Notes: generated by a model from the sequence alone, not told the origin. Positions 1-8,310 are shown, counted from the first letter of the stretch. The stretch: DNA of 58,775 nucleotides from an uncultured Chryseobacterium sp. (GCA_913777465.1 CAJYRQ010000016.1:1-58775), one strand, 5' to 3'. Translations and numbers: made by a program.

Positions 1-13
1 CACCGGAGTTCAG

Positions 14-101
14 GGAGAGTTGGCAGAGTGGTCGATTGCGGCAGTCTTGAAAACTGTTGACTGTAACAGGTCCGGGGGTTCGAATCCCTCACTCTCCGCC
101 A
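14..101 (+). tRNA. tRNA-Ser (UGA)
   Basis: The 7-bp acceptor stem GGAGAGT (14-20) pairs with ACTCTCC (91-97), followed by discriminator G and an encoded CCA (99-101). The anticodon stem GCAGT/ACTGT encloses the loop CTTGAAA, giving anticodon TGA at 48-50. The T-arm carries GGTTCGAATCC. The long variable arm and 88-nt length fit a class II serine tRNA reading UCA codons. A strong terminator follows within 10 nt. Confidence 0.97.
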
Positions 102-110
102 AAGCCGATA

Positions 111-147
111 AAGCCTGCAATTTTAAACTGCAGGCTTTTCTTTTTTG
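111..147 (+). terminator. Rho-independent terminator of tRNA-Ser
   Basis: AAGCCTGCA (111-119) pairs with TGCAGGCTT (129-137) around a 9-nt loop, followed by a T-rich run to 147. It ends the tRNA transcript. The opposite strand lacks a comparable T-run, so it is probably one-directional, although the convergent VOC gene ends only 45 nt away. Confidence 0.9.
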
Positions 148-191
148 ATTTTGCTTACTGATTTTTTCGCCCAACTTTTGGGACTGATCCA

Positions 192-581
192 TTACTTGCG
201 CTCAATCAGATCCCATAAATTACCATATAAATCAGTAAATACAGCAACGGTTCCGTAAGATTCAACCACCGGTTCGCGGACAAATGAAATCCCGTTTTCC
301 AGCATGGACTGATACGACTGATCGAAATGATCCGTCTCGAGAAACAGGAAAACCCTGCCCCCACTTTGATTGCCCACGGCTGATAGTTGTTGTTCGTTCG
401 CTGCCTTTGCCAGCAGAAGACAGCAGCCGGATGAACCGGGAGGCTTAACCAATACCCATCGTTTGGTTTCCGAAAGACGGGTATCTTCCACAAGATCAAA
501 TCCCAGTTTCCGGATGTAAAAATCAAGAGCTTCATCATAGTCTCTAACCAGAAGTGAAATATGAATGATGGACTGTTTCAT
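192..581 (-). CDS. VOC family protein (glyoxalase/bleomycin resistance fold)
   Basis: A 129-residue protein with the two beta-alpha-beta-beta-beta modules of the vicinal-oxygen-chelate superfamily. Its N-terminus resembles the 'IIHISLLVRDYDEALDFY' start typical of the family, and it ends in the 'VAVFTDLYGNLWDLIE' strand with the usual final metal-ligand-type Glu. The length is normal for a single-domain VOC protein. Members range from lactoylglutathione lyase to antibiotic-binding proteins and dioxygenases; the substrate cannot be told from sequence. It is transcribed convergently towards the tRNA and is not clearly in an operon; the DinB-like gene upstream is on the same strand 114 nt away. 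No Shine-Dalgarno is visible, which is normal in this phylum. Confidence 0.88.
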   Translation of the reverse strand: MKQSIIHISLLVRDYDEALDFYIRKLGFDLVEDTRLSETKRWVLVKPPGSSGCCLLLAKAANEQQLSAVGNQSGGRVFLFLETDHFDQSYQSMLENGISFVREPVVESYGTVAVFTDLYGNLWDLIERK

Positions 582-695
582 TCTATGTAATATTGTTGTT
601 TTGAATTACCGGAAAATTTCCATTTTCCAACATTTATAAATTACTCATTTTTTAATTCTGATAATTTAAAAGTCAGAAGAGCGACCGACAGGCCG

Positions 696-1172
696 TTACT
701 TTTTTAAGTACTTTACAGAAATACCCAGCTGGCCCATATGGTACAAGTCGTGATGGATAAGCCCCTGCAGGAAATACCGGAAGTCCTTCCCATAATCGGC
801 TGAAATGGTATCGAGATAGGTATCGTCCTTACCGTTCAGGATGTCGATAAGCTCCTGACTGCTTCTGTACAGCTCTTTTTTAAGTGTTTCCCATCCGGCA
901 GGACGCAACTCATCATTGGTTTTCCAATTGGAAGGATCATCCGGTTCCAGCCTGACTATTGCCCCCTTCAGCCGTCCCATAACTGCCCTGCGCCAGACAA
1001 TAAGGTGGGAGATGAGTTCCGCAGGACTGTGCAGATCAGGAAGCGGCCGGGTAAAAGCATCCGTTTCATCAATCTGTTCAAATTTCTTCGCAAAAGTTTC
1101 ATCGAGCCATACATCGCCGTCATGCAGATTATCGAATTGCTTTATAATATCTTCGATCAGAGTAGTTGCCAT
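696..1172 (-). CDS. DinB-like (YfiT/DinB superfamily) protein
   Basis: A 158-residue, largely helical protein. The C-terminal 'GLIHHDLYHMGQLGISVKYLK' region carries the histidine motif (HHxxxHxGQ) that, with an upstream His ('LISHLIVWRR'), forms the metal site of the DinB four-helix bundle. These are cytoplasmic metal-dependent putative hydrolases or thiol-dependent transferases (bacillithiol S-transferase relatives); the actual reaction here is unknown. The length matches the family. It is on the same strand as the VOC gene with a 114-nt gap and could be cotranscribed with it. Confidence 0.85.
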   Translation of the reverse strand: MATTLIEDIIKQFDNLHDGDVWLDETFAKKFEQIDETDAFTRPLPDLHSPAELISHLIVWRRAVMGRLKGAIVRLEPDDPSNWKTNDELRPAGWETLKKELYRSSQELIDILNGKDDTYLDTISADYGKDFRYFLQGLIHHDLYHMGQLGISVKYLKK

Positions 1173-1429
1173 GATTTTCTTTTTATCAGTTTATAAATTA
1201 CGAAAAATTTCCGGATATCCGGCGGAAATCAACGAACTCGTTTTAAAGCAAAAAACGTCCCCATTTATCTTTGGAAACACTTTTCACCGCTATGCTTTAG
1301 CGATTGCAATTGTAGAAATTTTAGTCATTAAGCTTCTTCGATTTCAAAATCATTCCATACTGATGCACCGATAGCAAGCATTATCTAAGGATACGCATTT
1401 TAAATATTTTTATCTTCAAAACTTTTATT

Positions 1430-1437
1430 ACATTTGA
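1430..1437 (+). promoter_or_regulatory. Putative -7 promoter element of the NUMOD4 gene
   Basis: TACATTTG fits the Bacteroidota -7 consensus TAnnTTTG and lies 37 nt before the ATG at 1475. No matching -33 TTTG is obvious. It is the only structured signal I see in the 302-nt gap 1173-1474, which separates the divergent DinB-like and NUMOD4 genes. Confidence 0.4.
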
Positions 1438-1474
1438 TGCCGGGAACTGATGCGCAAATTTTCTTTAAATAATT

Positions 1475-2509
1475 ATGAAACTGCCAACCGATATAGAAGA
1501 CCAATACCTTAACGAAGTTCTTGCCAACCGATCTCTGGAGGATCTCCCCGGTGAAGAATGGAAATTGATCGAGGGTTTCGAGAATTACGCCATTTCCAAC
1601 TACGGCCGGATCAAGAGTCTGGAACGCTGTGTGATCAATTCAATGGGTGGCGTATGGAGGATGAAAGATACGATCAAAAAACCTCGTGTCTACAAATATT
1701 TCAACAAACAACTGAATAAGGATTTTTACACGGTCCGGGGTAGTTTAAGTTCAGAAGGAAAGGATTACGGAAAGTCGATCCCCCGTCTGGTGTACTATCA
1801 TTTTGTCGAAAAATTTGATATGGAGGACCGGACATTTCTGATATCGTTCAAAGACAATAACCAGTTTCATGTGCATGCCGATAACCTCGAAAAATTAACT
1901 GTCAGTGAACTGCATTATAAGACGATGAAGCTTAAAAGGGGCAAAAAAAGGGATTTTGACCGACCCGTAGATCAGTATACGGTGGAGGGTGATTTTATTG
2001 CTTCTTATGACAATATGGATGCAGCCGCAGACAGCTTGGGGATCAGCCGTACCAATATTCTCGATGTCATTGAAAAAGAACAGCTGACTGCAGGGGAATT
2101 CCGATGGTTTTTAAAAAACGATGTTCCCACAAAAGATGATTTTGTACCGGTGGACAAGAAAAAGGCGGATAAAATACTGAATACTTCTATTTGGAACAAG
2201 CTCGGCCGGCCCGACATTGATAAAAACAATCCGCCGGCATGCATGAACCTTTCCCTCGCCGATCTTCCGGATGAGGTATGGAAGCCGATCCCCGGTATAG
2301 AAGACCGGTTTCACATTTCCAATAAAGGAAGGATAAAGCGCCTTAATACCTGGACCCCCGGCAGGTACAAAAGATTTATAGGTGAGCACATTATGGCTCT
2401 TTTTCTGAATTTTTATTCGGATGAAATCTATTATTTTTTTGTCGATCTCAACTACAACGGCAAACGCGTCCAGATAAGGATCAATAAATACCTTTATTAT
2501 TGTTTGTAG
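1475..2509 (+). CDS. Tandem NUMOD4 / degenerate HNH protein, frameshifted at its 3' end
   Basis: The 344 residues contain two copies of one module. Copy 1 has a NUMOD4 segment (about 21-53, 'LPGEEWKLIEGFENYAISNYG'), a degenerate HNH-like segment (about 102-145, ending 'ADNLEKLT') and a NUMOD1-like helix-turn-helix (about 164-213). Copy 2 starts with a second NUMOD4 (about 261-292, 'LPDEVWKPIPGIEDRFHISN') and is cut by TAG at 2507 inside its HNH-like segment; the alignment continues in the -1 frame (next entry). NUMOD modules are DNA-binding parts of homing endonucleases. The His expected in the 'VNHIDGN'-type HNH motif is replaced ('LISFKDNN'), so nuclease activity is doubtful. There is no surrounding phage or intron. 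I infer a DNA-binding protein or a decaying selfish endonuclease. Confidence 0.75.
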   Translation: MKLPTDIEDQYLNEVLANRSLEDLPGEEWKLIEGFENYAISNYGRIKSLERCVINSMGGVWRMKDTIKKPRVYKYFNKQLNKDFYTVRGSLSSEGKDYGKSIPRLVYYHFVEKFDMEDRTFLISFKDNNQFHVHADNLEKLTVSELHYKTMKLKRGKKRDFDRPVDQYTVEGDFIASYDNMDAAADSLGISRTNILDVIEKEQLTAGEFRWFLKNDVPTKDDFVPVDKKKADKILNTSIWNKLGRPDIDKNNPPACMNLSLADLPDEVWKPIPGIEDRFHISNKGRIKRLNTWTPGRYKRFIGEHIMALFLNFYSDEIYYFFVDLNYNGKRVQIRINKYLYYCL

Positions 2510-2637
2510 GAGAGTTTGATCTGAAAAACCGGACCAACGTCGTTATCAATGAAAGCAAGCCGTTGTGGAATATCGATCTGGCCTATCTTTCATTACGTCA
2601 TATTTCTTCGCATTTCAACAAAAAGAAAACGGAATAA
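2506..2637 (+). pseudogene. Out-of-frame continuation of the second NUMOD4/HNH-like module
   Basis: Reading from GTA at 2506 in the -1 frame gives 'VGEFDLKNRTNVVINESKP' and onwards to TAA at 2635-2637. It aligns with copy 1: 'YYHFVEKFDMEDRT' against 'YYC-F-VGEFDLKNRT' across the junction. Adding one T to the TTT run at 2503-2505 would restore a single frame and lengthen the protein to about 387 residues. It is therefore either a real inactivating deletion, a homopolymer sequencing error or, less likely, a frameshift site; no canonical slippery heptamer is present. Confidence 0.75.
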
Positions 2638-2767
2638 ATAAGTCGTTTCAATACGGTGCTAACTACCAAAGATCTTTACAGAATAGGAAAAAATTTAAAT
2701 CAGCATCAAATTCCGTAAGCCGGAAAACGTATTGGGTTACGTTATTAAATTGCTGTTGACAATAGTA

Positions 2768-2800
2768 AAACCTCACAGGTTTCAGAAACCTGTGAGGTTT
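2768..2800. repeat. 33-bp perfect palindrome (15-bp arms, 3-nt loop), terminator-like
   Basis: AAACCTCACAGGTTT (2768-2782), loop CAG, then the exact complement (2786-2800). The same design recurs at 44036-44068 with one changed arm position. A loose T-rich stretch follows, so it may end the NUMOD4 transcript, but the repeated exact design points to a dispersed repeat family. The rest of the gap 2638-3110 shows no convincing gene. Confidence 0.8.
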
Positions 2801-3110
2801 ATTTGTTTCAATATTTCTGATGTAAACCCGAACCTGTTTCATGTGCATTCAGTTGGTTATCAAAGTAAAGAATAAAGATGGAAACAAAGCCTATCCCGGA
2901 TAAGGCAGTTAATGATTTCACAGAGCAATCAATAGCTTTGATCGTAATTTTGACCTGAGGAACTTCCGGCGTTTGGCATTCCTCTTCCAGCTTCTGCTTT
3001 AGGTTCAAGCTATTTATTCCGGCACTCTACGGAAATCCGTAAAAGCCTCTCCTTAAATATCCTTACCTTTAAAAAGCTAAAAAATTATTAACCGAAAACA
3101 ATTTGAAATT

Positions 3111-3281
3111 ATGGGATGGAGTTACAGAAAAAGAGTGAAGCTGATGCCGGGCGTTCACCTGAATATCAGCCACAAAGGTGTGAATACCACGATTGGTAAG
3201 CGGGGTGCCAGCGTCAATTTCAGTTCGCGGGGTACGCGGGTCAACAATAAATGGGTCAGTCTTTTTAAAAAATTGTTTTGA
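3111..3281 (+). CDS. DUF4236 small protein (56 aa)
   Basis: The ATG at 3111 opens a 56-codon frame ending TGA at 3279-3281. The product starts 'MGWSYRKRVKLMPGVHLNIS' and continues with 'KGVNTTIGKRGASVNFSSRG', the pattern of the DUF4236 family: a short basic, Gly-rich beta-structured unit often found at the N-terminus of larger bacterial proteins, of unknown function. Here it stands alone and ends in a basic tail ('WVSLFKKLF'). It is followed at once by a hairpin terminator, which supports an independent expressed gene. Confidence 0.82.
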   Translation: MGWSYRKRVKLMPGVHLNISHKGVNTTIGKRGASVNFSSRGTRVNNKWVSLFKKLF

Positions 3282-3298
3282 TTCTTGTTTGATTTAAA

Positions 3299-3331
3299 GA
3301 AAGGCCGTTTCAGATCTGATAACAGCCTTTT
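3299..3331. terminator. Bidirectional terminator between DUF4236 and the barrel protein
   Basis: AAAGGC (3300-3305) pairs with GCCTTT (3325-3330), with an inner TCAGATCTGA palindrome. Short T-runs occur on both strands. It lies between convergent genes and probably serves both. Confidence 0.65.
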
Positions 3332-3378
3332 ACTAATTTGTATAATGCGAAAACGATTTCCGGTGAATAATTTGAATC

Positions 3379-5178
3379 TTAATTTCCGGGGATTCCAATT
3401 TCCGACAATACATTCCTGTTCTCTTTCAGCTGCCGGAAGATATTGAGATCGGTCCTGAAAGATCCTGTTTGTTGAAAAAGCGCTTCATAATACTCGATTC
3501 CTTTCAACAGGTTATCTTTAAACGTATTCCATTTTTTGATCTGGGAATTTGTCAAAGTTCCTGAAAAGTCCCCGATTTCTTTTGCAAGGTGATCGATGTA
3601 CATTTTCAATTCGTTGACGAACATATTCGGCCGGTCGGCAGTACCCAGAACATTGTCGTTCCCGTAAATATGCCTTACCATTCTGGAAAGGGATACTTTT
3701 TTATCGAAATAGGCAAGATTAGGCCCCGGACAGATCACCACGCCCTGCTTTTCTCCTTTGATCTCCAGGCCGTTTTCCAGATAGGCAGCATTTACCAGAC
3801 CTACGCAGAGGCATGCTTTTTCGGCAATGGCTTCCTGTTTCTTTTCATACTGCCTTGCAGAAATATGCTCTTTTTCCTGTTCCAGTTCAGTGAATTTAAT
3901 GTCCTGGTACTTTTTTGACGCGGTGCACATTCCTTCGGGTGAATATTCCCTGCTTAAGGCCAGCAGTTTTTTCGGGCACGAGCTCCCGAAACGGTTTTTC
4001 ATCTGCCGCTCACGTCTGATCTCTTCATTCGAAGTATTTTTCACCGTATTGAAAGGTACACCCAGCGGGGAAAGGTTGCTGAGGTAAAAATCTTTTTCTT
4101 TGGAGACAGCCAGCAGCTCCCTCGTCTCCTCATCCACGGAAGTAGCTTCCTGAACCAACAGGAAAGGCGATCCCCAGCCGACGCTGTCTGCACCATACTG
4201 CTTTAATAGAAAATCGTGTTCTTCGGCGGTTCCTACCCCACCCTGCACACTAATCTTCATTTCCAGCGGTTCGGCAATGGTACTCTTCCCTTTTTCTTCC
4301 AGTGCTTTGATCATCAGCGAATGGGCGGAGGTTACCAGTTCCGTTTTCTTCTGTTTGAATTCTTCCATAATCGGCCCTAGCAGCAGACCTTCGGTCGCAA
4401 AAGCATGGCCGCCGCAGTTCAAGCCGGATTCAATTCTGTATTCCGAAACCCAGAGCCCTTTTTTAGCCAGGAAATTTCCCTGGATCATGGCAGAACGGAA
4501 ATCACTCACTTTCAGGATGATTTTCTTTTTCAGTTTTCCGTTTTGATCAGGAAAAAAATCGTCGAATTCCTCCAGATAACTGTACAGCCGCAGATTCATC
4601 CCCGCCGAAAGGACTACGGATGAAGACAATCTGCTGTTGGCAAAACCCCGTAAAGACGCATGGGCATCATTGTAAATAACCGGAAGCGGCTCGCTATCCT
4701 GAAAGTTTTCCTTATCCACTTTCGTCATGATATTGACATCGATACTGCCTTTTGTAAAATGATCGTCGATAAAATTTTTAAGTGACGAGGAAAGACGTTC
4801 TTTACAGTCAAGGAATGGCTGCAGGCCTTCTTTCAGTTCGGAAGTATGGGGAAGCATTTCCATGAAACCTTTCAAAGCCGTTCTGCTTTTTGAAATTTCT
4901 TCTTTGAAGGCCCCGAATTTTTCATCTACAATATCATCCATCATGTTCAGATAATCGGTGATTCTCTTTGCACGGTAATCTTCCGTCCTGCCTGAAATAC
5001 GCGGGTAATCCAGCTGGAACTTTTTACTGTAAAAGTTTTTCATTTTTTCTATAATCTCATCGTCGATAATAGAAACTACGGATGAAATACCGTACTGCGC
5101 CACACGGATAGGGGTGTCTATCGTATAAGCCAATCCCATAACGGGAATATGGAAATTGTGTAAAGGTTTGTTGTTCAT
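3379..5178 (-). CDS. Large FMN-barrel-like protein of unknown function
   Basis: 599 residues from the ATG at 5178; the frame is open 26 codons further upstream, but that would run through the -7-like element TACTTTTG (5241-5234), so I prefer the internal start. The opening 'HIPVMGLAYTIDTPIRVAQYGISS' resembles the N-termini of nitronate monooxygenase/IMPDH-type TIM barrels. A 'GGHAF' motif at 256-260 and 'VQGGVGTAEEHDFLLKQYGADSVGWGSP' around 311-338 look like flavin/phosphate-binding loops. The C-terminal part has cysteines at 401, 418, 456, 458 and 483 (CxC plus 'VICPGP') that could bind a metal or Fe-S cluster. I do not recognise a named enzyme; a flavin-dependent oxidoreductase is an inference. 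It is divergent from the FabH-like gene, which may indicate a shared acyl-chain role. Confidence 0.8.
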   Translation of the reverse strand: MNNKPLHNFHIPVMGLAYTIDTPIRVAQYGISSVVSIIDDEIIEKMKNFYSKKFQLDYPRISGRTEDYRAKRITDYLNMMDDIVDEKFGAFKEEISKSRTALKGFMEMLPHTSELKEGLQPFLDCKERLSSSLKNFIDDHFTKGSIDVNIMTKVDKENFQDSEPLPVIYNDAHASLRGFANSRLSSSVVLSAGMNLRLYSYLEEFDDFFPDQNGKLKKKIILKVSDFRSAMIQGNFLAKKGLWVSEYRIESGLNCGGHAFATEGLLLGPIMEEFKQKKTELVTSAHSLMIKALEEKGKSTIAEPLEMKISVQGGVGTAEEHDFLLKQYGADSVGWGSPFLLVQEATSVDEETRELLAVSKEKDFYLSNLSPLGVPFNTVKNTSNEEIRRERQMKNRFGSSCPKKLLALSREYSPEGMCTASKKYQDIKFTELEQEKEHISARQYEKKQEAIAEKACLCVGLVNAAYLENGLEIKGEKQGVVICPGPNLAYFDKKVSLSRMVRHIYGNDNVLGTADRPNMFVNELKMYIDHLAKEIGDFSGTLTNSQIKKWNTFKDNLLKGIEYYEALFQQTGSFRTDLNIFRQLKENRNVLSEIGIPGN

Positions 5179-5544
5179 TATTACATGAATTAAATAATTA
5201 CGTACCTCTAAATTCCCATCAACTGATTCCCTGCAAAAGTACCGGTTTCCGGCCAATTATGCAGTACATATCAGATATTTATTTTAAAATTATCTGAATT
5301 TAAGATAATTATTAATACCTGATGCTACAAGCTTATGAAACTTCTGGCTACCTCTTCCGGCATCTATAAAATAATTCTAAAATTTTCAATACTGTTATCC
5401 ATTCGTTAAAGTCAATCGTCATCGAGGAATTATTATGTAAATCTTTATTAAATTTGTTTAAACTCAGCAAAAAAAATCAATATCCGTTTTATTATTATTA
5501 CATTTACCAAGTATTGACAATTTAGCGTAAAAAATTACAAATGT
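5179..5544. promoter_or_regulatory. Divergent intergenic region with putative promoters
   Basis: This 366-nt AT-rich gap lies between two divergent genes. On the minus strand TACTTTTG (5241-5234) fits TAnnTTTG, 56 nt ahead of the ATG at 5178. On the plus strand TAAATTTG (5449-5456) fits the same consensus, 89 nt ahead of 5545. Neither has a clear -33 TTTG partner. No gene is visible inside. Confidence 0.4.
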
Positions 5545-6603
5545 ATGACCAGTAAAATCACCGGTACCGGCAATTATATCCCTTCAGAAACCATTACCAA
5601 TCTGTTCTTTGATCAGCATGTTTTCATGAGCGAAGACGGAGCCCTTCTTAAAGAGGACAACGCGTCGATTACCAGTAAACTGCAGAAGATTACCGGCATT
5701 GAGGAAAGGCGGTATGCCGGCAGCGGACAGGTAACTTCAGATCTGGGGCTGATTGCAGCACAGGCTGCTATAGAAAGCTCCGGAGTAGATCCGGAAACCC
5801 TGGATTATATCATATTTGCCCATAATTTCGGGGATGTAAAAGCCGGAACAGTTCAGTCTGATGCCGTACCGAGCCTCGCTGCACGGGTAAAGCACCTGCT
5901 GAAAATAAAAAACAACTTTTGCGTCGCTTATGATGTTTTGTTCGGCTGTCCGGGATGGATCGAAGGGGTTATTCAGGCCAATGCTTTCATTAAATCCGGG
6001 ATCGCTAAAAAATGCCTCGTCATCGGAGCCGAAACGCTTTCCCGGGTAGTGGATATCCATGACCGTGACAGCATGATCTATGCCGATGGCGCCGGTGCGG
6101 TAGTTCTGGAAAGCAGTGAAGACGGATCGGGAATAGTATCCCACCTTTCAGCGTCCCATACCTTTAAAGAAAAAGATTTCCTGTATTTCGGGAAATCGTA
6201 TAACAACGAATGCTGTCCCGACACCCGGTACATTAAAATGGACGGAAGGAAAATCTATGAGTTTGCCCTGGTTCATGTTCCTGAAGCCATGAAACAATGC
6301 CTGGACAAGAGCGGGTATTCCATCGATCAGCTGGATAAGATTATCATCCACCAGGCCAACGAAAAGATGGATGAAGCCATTGTCAACCGTTTTTATCAGC
6401 TTTACGGTGCTTCTGCACCCGTCGATATTATGCCGATGGTGATCAATAAGCTTGGGAACAGCAGTGTGGCCACCATCCCTACCCTATTGACGATGATCCT
6501 GAAAAATGAACTGGAAAACCATACGATAAAAAAAGGTGATCTTGTTCTTTTTGCTTCCGTAGGAGCCGGCATGAACATCAATGCCATTGTCTATAAATTC
6601 TAA
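5545..6603 (+). CDS. 3-oxoacyl-ACP synthase III family protein (FabH-like)
   Basis: A 352-residue thiolase-fold ketosynthase. The catalytic triad is visible: Cys135 in 'DVLFGCPGWIEG', His269 in 'IIIHQANEKM' and Asn305 in 'NKLGNSSVATIP'; 'YADGAGAVVLE' near 180 is also typical. KAS III enzymes condense acetyl-CoA (or another acyl-CoA) with malonyl-ACP to start fatty acid synthesis in the cytoplasm. Residue choices around the Cys (GCPGW rather than ACAGF) and the absence of other fab genes suggest a specialised paralogue rather than the housekeeping FabH. It is transcribed alone and ends in a strong terminator; the divergent neighbour is the unassigned barrel protein. Confidence 0.9.
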   Translation: MTSKITGTGNYIPSETITNLFFDQHVFMSEDGALLKEDNASITSKLQKITGIEERRYAGSGQVTSDLGLIAAQAAIESSGVDPETLDYIIFAHNFGDVKAGTVQSDAVPSLAARVKHLLKIKNNFCVAYDVLFGCPGWIEGVIQANAFIKSGIAKKCLVIGAETLSRVVDIHDRDSMIYADGAGAVVLESSEDGSGIVSHLSASHTFKEKDFLYFGKSYNNECCPDTRYIKMDGRKIYEFALVHVPEAMKQCLDKSGYSIDQLDKIIIHQANEKMDEAIVNRFYQLYGASAPVDIMPMVINKLGNSSVATIPTLLTMILKNELENHTIKKGDLVLFASVGAGMNINAIVYKF

Positions 6604-6608
6604 AAACA

Positions 6609-6645
6609 AACCCGGGATCAATTTGATTCCGGGTTATATTTATAT
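6609..6645 (+). terminator. Terminator after the FabH-like gene
   Basis: AACCCGG (6609-6615) pairs with CCGGGTT (6629-6635), the stem being extended by AT pairs, followed by a T/A-rich tail. It lies 5 nt after the stop codon and separates convergent genes. Confidence 0.8.
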
Positions 6646-6666
6646 TTAAATTCTTTAAAATTTCTT

Positions 6667-7671
6667 TTAACTGATCTGATTTTTTTCAGAGTACTTCGAT
6701 TTCAAAAACAGATAGGTTAATCCTAAACCAAGACCGGTCAATAAGGCGATTTTCGTCTTTTTGGAAGGGACGGGAAGGATGGTTTCCCCGTAGATGCGAT
6801 GCGGAGACGGCGAAGGCTGAAGCACGTTTCCTGAATCTGAAGGCGCATTCTTCAATTTCATCATCAGCCTCATCCCGGCAGAAGCGGTATTAATTACCGG
6901 TTTCGGGAAAAACTTGTACATTCCGGTAAGCACCCTCGACATCACATCCGGAAACATTTCCTTTCTCGGCTTTTTTGCCAGTTCCACCATTTTGGCGGCT
7001 GTATCCCGCGGATCAGCAGCAAACGGAGGAATTTTAAAATCGAGTCCCGAATATTTTGCGGAGTGCATATTTCCGGTAGAACGCTGGATCTGAGGATACA
7101 TATTGCAGATATACACTTCCGGAAAATCTGAAATTTCGCCGTGAAGGCATTCCATCATCCCGCGGATCCCGAATTTGGTCGCAGAATATACTGCACTGTA
7201 CGGTGCCGGCATAAACCCGCCGATGGATATGTTGTTGATTAAAATTCCGTCATTCTGCTTTTTAAATACCGGCAACACAGTGTAAGCACCGTGCATATAG
7301 CCGAAAAGGTTGGTCTTGATCACCTGCTCATTCAGATCCATCGGGATATCTTCAAACTTCCCGCTGGCCATTACGCCTGCATTGTTGATCCAGATATCGA
7401 TGCGCCCGTTGAACTGAAGGGCTTTGTTTGCCAGGTTCTGAACTTCGCTGGCAATAGAAACATCCGTAGGAACCGCCATTGCTGAAACTTCCAGGTCGCG
7501 GCACAAAGCTACGGTTTCTTCCAGGGCTTCTTTCCCCCTGGCAGCTACAACAATATTACAGCCTTCCAGGGCAAAAGCTTCGGCAGCAGCCCGTCCTACG
7601 CCGCTGCTCCCTCCGGTAATCACCACCGTTTTTCCCCTTAGGCTTTGTTCTGATTGGTCTTTTAATTCCAT
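6667..7671 (-). CDS. SDR family oxidoreductase with C-terminal membrane anchor
   Basis: 334 residues. The Rossmann motif TGGSSGVGR (about 19-27), NNAG (about 96-99), Ser149 and the catalytic Tyr162-x3-Lys166 (YSATK) define a classical NAD(P)-dependent short-chain dehydrogenase. After the core of roughly 250 residues comes an extension ending in a hydrophobic helix ('IALLTGLGLGLTYLFL') and a short basic tail, so the protein is probably tethered to the inner membrane facing the cytoplasm. The substrate is unknown. It is monocistronic as far as can be seen, with the repeat-rich gap 7672-8367 upstream. Confidence 0.88.
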   Translation of the reverse strand: MELKDQSEQSLRGKTVVITGGSSGVGRAAAEAFALEGCNIVVAARGKEALEETVALCRDLEVSAMAVPTDVSIASEVQNLANKALQFNGRIDIWINNAGVMASGKFEDIPMDLNEQVIKTNLFGYMHGAYTVLPVFKKQNDGILINNISIGGFMPAPYSAVYSATKFGIRGMMECLHGEISDFPEVYICNMYPQIQRSTGNMHSAKYSGLDFKIPPFAADPRDTAAKMVELAKKPRKEMFPDVMSRVLTGMYKFFPKPVINTASAGMRLMMKLKNAPSDSGNVLQPSPSPHRIYGETILPVPSKKTKIALLTGLGLGLTYLFLKSKYSEKNQIS

Positions 7672-7783
7672 TTCGTGATTGGTTTTTTTGATTAATTACC
7701 TAAAAGCTACCTATTTTTATGCCAACGGACTGTTTGAAAATACTTTCGCACTGATATTTTCTCCTTAAGATTTCACCAATTTT

Positions 7784-8003
7784 TACGGATAATGGCGTGG
7801 CTTCGGCTCCGCTCAGCCACCGGAATTTATTAACCACAGATTCACTCAGATTTTCACAGATGATTGCGCATAATTCATGCGGGATTTGATTTAGTAATTT
7901 TTAAATTAATGAGGTAACTTCAACGTCCTATTTGTCATTCCGTAGGAATCTAAACATAGTATCAGAAATTCGTATGGAAAGATTCGTATTTGGATCCCTG
8001 TGG
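7784..8003. repeat. Diverged intergenic repeat, copy 1
   Basis: Contains in order 'GGCTTCGGCTCCGCTCAGCC', 'ACCACAGATT', 'CATAATTCATGC', 'AACGTCCT', 'TTTGTCATTCC', 'TAAACATAGTATCAG', 'GGAAAGAT' and 'TTTGGATCCCTG'. The same blocks in the same order recur at 8082-8290. No coding potential was seen. It fills the first half of the 696-nt gap between the SDR and MFS genes. Confidence 0.85.
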
Positions 8004-8081
8004 AAATCGAAGATTCAAGTTAGTCAATGACAAAGATGCCGGAAAAGAAAAATTGCATCTGGATTATTTAAACCACAGGTT

Positions 8082-8290
8082 TTCACAGATGATAGCGGGG
8101 CTTCGGCTCCGCTCAGCTACCGAAACAGCTGTCATTTAACCGCAGATTTTTACGGATGACGGTGCATAATTCATGCTGTATTTCCATGTTATATTCTGAA
8201 TTACGATAACGTCCTTTGTCATTCCTGAAGGGATTTAAACATAGTATCAGGGATTTGCACGGAAAGATCGGTGTTTGGATTCCTGCCAGC
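8082..8290. repeat. Diverged intergenic repeat, copy 2
   Basis: Second copy of the element at 7784-8003, in the same orientation. It keeps the GCTTCGGCTCCGCTCAG core, CATAATTCATGCTG, AACGTCCTTTGTCATTCC, TTAAACATAGTATCAG and GTGTTTGGATTCCTG blocks with many substitutions between them. A 15-nt match (CCGCTCAGCCACCGG) to copy 1 also occurs inverted at 52628-52642. Confidence 0.85.
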
Positions 8291-8310
8291 CACTGTAAGT
8301 TTTGGTATAC

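Noticed and set aside
10-192. 60-codon open frame on the minus strand over the tRNA
   Set aside because: It is mostly the complement of tRNA-Ser and its terminator; the tRNA explains the sequence.
2501-2510. Programmed ribosomal frameshift at the NUMOD4 stop
   Set aside because: No X-XXY-YYZ slippery heptamer or downstream structure was found; a missing T is a simpler explanation.
2808-3008. 66-codon minus-strand frame with TTG start
   Set aside because: It has a TTG start, no upstream signal and no recognisable family. The composition is plausible but not convincing.
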